A stretch of 64,000 bases of DNA, taken from NCBI GenBank assembly GCA_051294375.1, contig CM119266.1, positions 13,766,735 through 13,830,734 on the forward strand, read 5' to 3'. Both the position numbers and the translations under genes were made by a program. Shown one piece after another: positions 60,940-64,000 of the stretch (positions are counted from its first letter, which is position 1; each line of letters starts with the position of its first letter). The notes under the pieces are model-generated. The model made no database searches and was not told where the DNA came from. It saw only the letters and a list, made by a program, of their open reading frames with translations. The DNA is from Paraspadella gotoi. Its lineage: Eukaryota; Chaetognatha.

Positions 60940-61849
60940 ACTTTTCGTTATAAAATCCTGGAATTCTTAGTTGATTCGCATTTAAATTCCAATCTAAAAG
61001 TAGAAGATTGGGTTGAAATTTATTGAATGAAATACGCAAGAATCAACTGAAAAAATTAGAATTTTATTTTAAATTAAGATGTTAGAAATTAACGCCCCAG
61101 AGAGTCTTTGGATCTAACAAAGAACCCGAAATATACCTGTATTACGACTCCAATTCCTCGCGATTTTCTTTATTCACACGAACTTGATTAATGCAATCGC
61201 CTCTTTTCTGAGAAATGACGACGTCAGAGCTGAAACGATTCTGATTGGTCGGTTTCGCTCGTGAGGAGGATCGGAACGAATCACATTTCAGGATCGACGA
61301 GATCAGGGAAATCCTGATATGGATGAGGATATGATCATATGGGTTAAAGTTCCTCTTTCTCTCTCTTAATTACGAGGGCAGCGCCGCGAAGCATTTTCCT
61401 TTCCCCTCCGTGAATCACGGCGTGTTTAAGCCTTTTCCCTCGCGAAGCAGACGCCGACCTGATGCCGCAGATAAAATTGATCCTTTGCGTTCGTCTGACC
61501 AAAGCTCGTCAAATTCCGCCCATTGGCATCGCGGTGACGGCTCACGCCATTCGTCGACGGTCCCTCTTCAAATTGTCCAAACCTCGGCCCCGTTTTTATT
61601 CCCTTCCGTCCCGATGTTCCTCGTTCATCTCAATTTCTCTTTTTCATACCCCCTCCCTATTTTTTTTTATAAGGGGGCGGCGTTCTTTTCTCTTACTCCC
61701 TTTTCTCCCTTCCTTCACCAAAAAAAAATGGGGGGGGGAGCGTGAGAACGTGAAACGAGGCTTCCGGGACCGAGTCGCTGGGGACTCACATCGCCGGCCC
61801 GGTGAGATAAACACGAACCACAAAACCAGAGAGAGAGAGAGAGAGAGAT

Positions 61850-61925
<76 letters not shown>

Positions 61926-64000
61926 ACAGAGTCTCTCTTTCTTTCTGACGGATGCGAATGTCAAGCATTTTTTTCACAACCTATCACGAGGAGAAAAATT
62001 GCCAAACGAAACTAAGAACGATAAAAAAAAGATGAAGTTTGGGGAGGCGAGCCGCGCATGGGGGGGGAGGCCCGGGGACGCAAGCGGAGGTATAAATTGT
62101 GCCGTCGGTGGCGCCACTTAACGGCGAAAGTGGGTAGGCAGGGCAAAGTGGCGATAAAAACAGAGTGGCGTCGATGTTATGGGAAGGTGCGCCGACGCCG
62201 AGTTGGCGCCGCCATCTGTCACTGAAAAAAAAAACGGGAAGCGGCGTGAATTGGCGTAACGGACCGAAAAGCGAGAAACGGGATTCGAAATTGCGCTCTT
62301 CGTTATAATCCAAACAACACGACGGCGGGGAAAAATAAACGGAAGAAAAAAAAGGGCATCTCTCTCTCTCGATGTTGACGACGAAAAAATAACTGGATAT
62401 AAACAACTCGAGGGAAAAAAGAAACCAATTCCGCTGTTTAAGTTTTAGCTATATTTTCTCTTCGACCTCCCGAGAATTTTTTTTATTTCTTTGATGGTCA
62501 ACGATTCACAGTTCATAATTAAATTGCAATACGATTTGAGGTTGAGAGGTTCCTGCTGATATAAAGATAAAAGTTTTGTTATAATTATCCGAAAGTAATA
62601 CAAGGCAAAAATATGTATGCATCTATATAAATACGTAGCCGGTCCAAAGTCGGACAAGATCTAGCCTATTAGGTTATTTGTAAACTACAAGACCGAGATT
62701 TTGTAATAATACTTTAATATTCTGACAAATGAATTTAATTTCGTATTGTTTTTACCAATTTCATAAACTGAATTAAATAAACTGATGACCTTCCCATTGT
62801 ATAAAAATAAAAAATAAAAAATATTCAAAAAAGAAATAATTTAAAAAGTAGAATAAAGAAAAAATATAATTTTAAAATTATATTCATGACATAAAGGTGC
62901 CCCTATAGACCTTTCCCCGGTATGTATCCCTATCAGAACATACAATTCTACATGGTAGTCTTATCCCTATTGGTAAAAAAAATCATATATAACTTTGATC
63001 ACACCTCAAAAAATTATCCATTCCCACCCCTTTCTGTTCAGCCTCTTAGATATTATGATTTTTCATTAATGACTTTCTAACAGAAATGATGTGGGATATC
63101 TATTAGAAAACTAGGACAGATAGTAATCTAACCTTGTGTTGTATAGATGCTCCCTCTATTTCCAGAAGACAACACTGACTTCCCCTTCCCAAATTGAATT
63201 ATTAGATAAATAAAACATTTTTAAGAAAGAAAGCAATATATATTTGATTAAATAATAAGATTAATACTATATCCTTCATAAAATAGAAAAATAGAAAATA
63301 GTGAAACAAGTAATTTGCAAATTTTCATAAACAAATACAAGATTGAATAATGAAAGAAATTATAATAATCTAATTAAAAATAAAGACCAAAGAGAAAACA
63401 TTCCCGAACACGAGCCGAACCGACGCCGAGGGCGATTCGTTACAATCGGCTTCGTTCTTTCGATCGCACTAAATCCTCATCCTCATCCGCACCAAATCCT
63501 CATCCTCATCCTCATCCTCATCCTCATCCGTGAGGCTGAGACCGTTAATGCTGTTTAGATGGGCGTTGCTGCTGACGTTGCTGCAACGATGTCGTCGTAA
63601 AAGTCGTAGCTGTTGAGATGTTTTTACGTCGATAGTGAAATCCACCTTCGTTTATGACTGCTCGAGACTGTTGCCAATGTGGGCGTGACTGTTTTCCATC
63701 GCGTTACGGCGCTCATCCTCGAGCAGCAGCGTTGAAGCCGTTTTCTCGTTTCCATCGACTCGGATCGCGATGATGAAAACGACGACGATGACGACGACGG
63801 GGATTAGGTTCGCCCTTCTATTTCCATCATATTCCGACTCGACCGGAAATGGCACGGTTCCATTTCCGTCCGGACGTCGATACGCGTTTTAATGTTCCTT
63901 TCTTCCTCTTATCTGCGAAACATCGTCGGATCCCCGGCCTCCCTTCTTATACGCAGCGACCCCACTCCACCGCATCCAAACCCACGCTTCCTCCATTATG
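60940..64000. other. intergenic DNA to the window end
   Basis: The stretch contains the promoter side of the GTPase gene, a G8-A8 run near 61725, (GA)n at 61829-61922, AT-rich DNA from 62450 to 63330, and a (CATCCT)n hexanucleotide repeat at 63474-63530. No exon is supported. The short frames are low-complexity. Confidence 0.45.
63474..63530. repeat. (CCTCAT)n hexanucleotide repeat
   Basis: Two blocks of CCTCAT units separated by CCGCACCAAAT. On the minus strand they read as Asp-Glu repeats, but no surrounding gene is evident. Confidence 0.85.

Overview
The window is animal nuclear DNA. Genes are split by short GT-AG introns. The recognisable products are metazoan: a cadherin with a beta-catenin-binding tail, the ciliary protein RP2, a CCDC74/CCDC92-type coiled-coil protein, a Ras-association/PDZ-like scaffold and a small secreted cysteine-knot-like peptide. 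Introns are short (tens of bases to about 1 kb), untranslated regions look short, and simple repeats are extremely abundant: (GA)n, (CGT)n, (AAT)n and (TTTC)n. Most of the twelve runs of N lie in or next to such repeats. A compact-gene invertebrate, possibly an early-branching animal such as a sponge, would fit, but the species cannot be fixed from the sequence alone.

Layout. 1-4.3 kb: repeat-rich DNA with no convincing gene. 4.3-5.1 kb: a complete three-exon gene on the plus strand for a 78-residue secreted peptide with ten cysteines after the signal peptide, with a TATA box and a poly(A) signal. 5.1-10.9 kb: microsatellites, gaps, a telomere-like tract and a tRNA-SINE-like segment. 10.98-21.63 kb: a very large imperfect inverted duplication centred near 18.51 kb. 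Its left arm is interrupted by a 4.55 kb AT-rich element with about 1.2 kb inverted ends and TA flanks. The right arm keeps the empty site. 22.1-23.5 kb: the 3' part of an unrecognised gene on the minus strand.

25.7-33.9 kb: a run of minus-strand genes. These are RP2 reduced to its TBCC-type domain, an 858-residue RA-RA-coiled coil-PDZ-like protein (five exons, with a near-perfect hairpin in the last intron), and a single-exon CCDC74-like gene with a perfect RFX X-box about 420 bp upstream. 39-44.2 kb: decayed sequence including a Ty3/gypsy reverse-transcriptase relic. 47.1-47.5 kb: one intact tRNA-Arg(TCG) and one damaged copy. 48.0-52.2 kb: the most notable gene, a four-exon cadherin of 912 residues. 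Its cytoplasmic tail has a recognisable beta-catenin-binding segment followed directly by a penta-EF-type EF-hand domain. 59.3-60.9 kb: a three-exon P-loop GTPase with a C-terminal zinc-ribbon-like region. The rest is repeat-rich intergenic DNA.

How the genes relate. RP2 (ARL3 GAP in ciliary trafficking), the CCDC74/92-like protein and the X-box suggest a cilium- or spindle-linked neighbourhood. The RA/PDZ-like protein and the cadherin are both candidates for cortical or junctional signalling. No operon-like coupling is visible, and any functional link between neighbours is inference.
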